A stretch of 64,000 bases of DNA from JAJZSS01 sp964463505 (lineage in GTDB: Bacteria > Chloroflexota > Anaerolineae > Anaerolineales > UBA4823), in assembly GCA_964463505.1 (NCBI GenBank), contig CAYXDC010000001.1, positions 1 through 64,000 on the forward strand. The letters run 5' to 3'. Within the stretch, counting starts at the first letter, position 1; each line of letters starts with the position of its first letter. A model generated the notes under the pieces. The model saw nothing but the letters and a program-made list of their open reading frames with translations. It made no database searches and was not told the origin of the DNA. Below, one piece after another: positions 62,271 through 64,000 of this stretch. The position numbers and the translations under genes were made by a program.

Positions 62271-62597
62271 ATGAAAATCGCTAAGCTTATCTCCCTGACC
62301 GGTTTACTGGCAATGACCGCTGTCCTGATGTATGGGTTCACCGTTGGAGATTTCTTCGCCGAGGGATCAAAGCTGCTTACCATGCCCTGGGGGATTGTCT
62401 CGCTTGTTGACCTATACGTTGGCTTTGCATTATTCTCGGGTTGGATCGTATTTCGAGAAAAAGCACTCCTCCCTTCTGTTATCTGGGTGGTCCTGATGAT
62501 GATAATGGGATTCTGGGCTGGCGCGCTGTATACATTTCTGGCTTTGCAAAACAGCAATGGGGATTGGCAGCGCTTCTGGTATGGGAAACGCGCCTGA
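62271..62597 (+). CDS. DUF1475 small membrane protein
   Basis: A 108-residue protein with three helices. MPWGIVSLVDLYVGF and the FSGWIVFREK turn are typical of the DUF1475 family, whose function is unknown. It is translated with the preceding flavin-type gene (2-base gap). Confidence 0.8.
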   Translation: MKIAKLISLTGLLAMTAVLMYGFTVGDFFAEGSKLLTMPWGIVSLVDLYVGFALFSGWIVFREKALLPSVIWVVLMMIMGFWAGALYTFLALQNSNGDWQRFWYGKRA

Positions 62598-62715
62598 CAC
62601 ATCGCTATAAGCCTCATACGCGTCAACGTAGACATGGACGAGTGGTAGAATCAGTCATGCTGTGCTGTGATAAATAGGGTAACTGCCCCAGGTAATCCAC
62701 CGAGGAGAACAAAAG

Positions 62716-63936
62716 ATGCCTGAAGCCGTCATTATTGATGCCATTCGCACCCCTATCGGCGCCCTGGGGGGTGTTCTGTCTGCGGTGCGCCCAGACGATC
62801 TGGCTGCCCACATTCTGAAAGCGTTGGTAGAACGCACCGGGATTGACCCAGCCCTGGTTGAAGAAGTCTATATGGGCTGCGCAAACCAGGCCGGCGAGGA
62901 TAACCGCAACGTGGCGCGTATGGCGTCTTTACTGGCGGGCTTCCCGGTTGAAGTCCCCGCAGTGACGTTCAATCGATTGTGCGCTTCCGGATTGGCAGCG
63001 GTAAATGCGGCCGCGCGTGCTATTCGTGCCGGAGAAGGGGATATGTACATCGCAGGTGGTGTGGAAAGCATGTCACGGGCGCCATATTCTTTTCCAAAAG
63101 CAGATAAAGGCTTTGCCTTTGGCAACCTGACGGCATATGATACCGCCCTGGGCTGGCGCTATCCCAACCCCAAAATGGAAGCCTTGTATGGAATCGATTC
63201 GATGGGCGAAACTGCGGAAAATATTTACGACTTGATCCCCATCACACGCGACCAGCAAGATGCGTTTGCTTTACGCAGCCACCAGCGCGCTATAGCTGCC
63301 ATCGACTCGGGCAAGTTCGCCGAAGAGATTGCCCCCGTGCTGATCCCACAGCGCAAAGGCGACCCGATCCGGGTCGATACTGACGAACGCCCGCGCCGCG
63401 ACACCAGTCTGGAATCCCTGGCGCGCCTGAAGCCTGCCTTCCGCAAGGACGGCACAGTGACAGCCGGGAACTCCTCCGGCCTGAATGACGGCGCTGCGGT
63501 GGTATTGATCACCAGCGCAGAAAAAGCCCGTCAACTGGGATTAAAGCCGCAAGCGCGCATCGTTGCCAGCGCTGCAGCAGGCGTCCCACCCCGCATTATG
63601 GGCCTGGCGCCTGTACCTGCCACGCGCAAAGCTCTGGCGCGTGCAGGGCTTGGCCTGGATGATATTGGATTGGTGGAGCTAAACGAGGCCTTTGCCGTCC
63701 AATCCCTGGCGGTTATGCAGGAATTGGGCATGCGAGAGGAAATCACCAACGTGAATGGCGGCGCAATTGCCCTCGGCCACCCACTCGGTTGTTCCGGAGC
63801 GCGCATCCTTACCACCCTGCTCCACGAAATGCGCCGGCGCGCCTCCCAGGAGAAACGCCCGTATTATGGTCTGGCGACCCTGTGTGTGGGTGTGGGCCAG
63901 GGCGAGGCGACCATTATCGAGTGGCTGGATGAGTAA
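62716..63936 (+). CDS. Thiolase family protein (acetyl-CoA acetyltransferase, PcaF-like)
   Basis: A second thiolase, 406 residues. The nucleophile is Cys89 in FNRLCASGLAAV, and the NGGAIALGHPLGCSGARIL motif holds the His. The C-terminal Cys region reads LCVGVGQGEATI, with Val instead of the usual Gly next to the cysteine, which may be natural variation. The sequence is closer to beta-ketoadipyl-CoA and degradative thiolases than to the first thiolase in the window. AGGAG lies before the ATG. Its stop overlaps the start of the next gene. Confidence 0.9.
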   Translation: MPEAVIIDAIRTPIGALGGVLSAVRPDDLAAHILKALVERTGIDPALVEEVYMGCANQAGEDNRNVARMASLLAGFPVEVPAVTFNRLCASGLAAVNAAARAIRAGEGDMYIAGGVESMSRAPYSFPKADKGFAFGNLTAYDTALGWRYPNPKMEALYGIDSMGETAENIYDLIPITRDQQDAFALRSHQRAIAAIDSGKFAEEIAPVLIPQRKGDPIRVDTDERPRRDTSLESLARLKPAFRKDGTVTAGNSSGLNDGAAVVLITSAEKARQLGLKPQARIVASAAAGVPPRIMGLAPVPATRKALARAGLGLDDIGLVELNEAFAVQSLAVMQELGMREEITNVNGGAIALGHPLGCSGARILTTLLHEMRRRASQEKRPYYGLATLCVGVGQGEATIIEWLDE

Positions 63937-64000
63937 GCCTGACCGTTACCCATTCTTCGCCACCGTACATATTTTTCTATTACGCGGGGAGCAATTGCTC
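63929..64000 (+). CDS. Nudix hydrolase, 5' part only
   Basis: The ATG at 63929 overlaps the thiolase stop by 8 bases and the frame is open to the window end, giving 24 residues. The stretch PFFATVHIFLLRGEQLL is what the first strand of a Nudix domain usually looks like, but the Nudix box itself lies outside the window. Confidence 0.5.
   Translation, partial: MSKPDRYPFFATVHIFLLRGEQLL

Noticed and set aside
1..64000. tRNA, rRNA, parS and selC search by eye
   Set aside because: No TpsiC-type GTTCGAATC motif with acceptor pairing, no rRNA-like sequence and no perfect parS palindrome were seen; a covariance-model scan would be needed to exclude them fully.
1..64000. In-frame UGA selenoprotein candidates
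   Set aside because: None of the genes shows a premature TGA followed by homologous coding sequence in the same frame.

Overview
The window is a 64 kb stretch of a moderately GC-rich bacterial chromosome, densely packed with genes on both strands. It holds no rRNA, recognisable tRNA, CRISPR array or insertion sequence. The gene content best fits an anaerobic or facultative member of the Chloroflexota, probably class Anaerolineae. The pointers are split acyl-CoA carboxylase subunits, GatCAB amidotransferase, SelB, lipoproteins and a surface protein with Thr/Pro-rich linkers, a sortase, a possible F420-dependent oxidoreductase, and complex I-like membrane genes without catalytic subunits. This placement is inferred from content; no phylogenetic marker was analysed.

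Left part (0-26 kb). A BMP-type lipoprotein and its ABC transporter (ATPase and two permeases, probably for nucleosides) run into threonine synthase and a polyprenyl-phosphate-type glycosyltransferase. Two unfamiliar genes follow, one a DUF2270-DUF2179 fusion, then a dihydropyrimidinase. Next come a beta-propeller lipoprotein and three consecutive membrane genes resembling antiporter-type subunits of complex I, Mrp or Hyf. A long coiled-coil protein, SelB, and an unusual protein that carries both an LPSTG sorting signal and a sortase domain complete the plus-strand block. On the minus strand a pfkB-parA-parB-amidohydrolase operon faces it across a strong bidirectional terminator.

Middle (26-50 kb). 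rplS, a class I glutamine amidotransferase-like hydrolase and murI read rightward. They converge on a ten-gene minus-strand operon that starts from an extended -10 promoter: acyl-CoA dehydrogenase, GT39-like membrane glycosyltransferase, quinone oxidoreductase, a small membrane protein, acyl-CoA carboxylase beta, a DinB-like protein, an alpha/beta hydrolase, biotin carboxylase, biotin carrier protein and a CYTH protein. The gatC-gatA and gatB genes are separated by a D-aminopeptidase and an AlkD-like glycosylase. A second minus-strand lipid block has a GMC oxidoreductase with a ferredoxin-like cysteine cluster, 3-hydroxyacyl-CoA dehydrogenase, thiolase and a HIT protein.

Right part (50-64 kb). 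xseA and xseB flank a small membrane protein and are followed by a DUF212 PAP2-like gene, then convergent murJ. A WD40 protein, an alkyltransferase-like protein and Tag come next. After an intergenic region rich in repeats lies a three-gene ABC-2 exporter with ogt, then an MFS exporter, small membrane and flavin-type genes, a second thiolase and the start of a Nudix gene at the edge.

Functionally the window combines acyl-CoA and fatty-acid or branched-chain breakdown, nucleoside or pyrimidine salvage, core information processing (GatCAB, SelB, L19, ParAB, ExoVII), cell-envelope building (MurI, MurJ, glycosyltransferases, sortase) and four alkylation-damage repair proteins within about 18 kb. 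The observations I rate highest are the sortase fused to its own sorting signal, the orphan antiporter-like trio, and two promoters placed so close to start codons that their transcripts should be leaderless.
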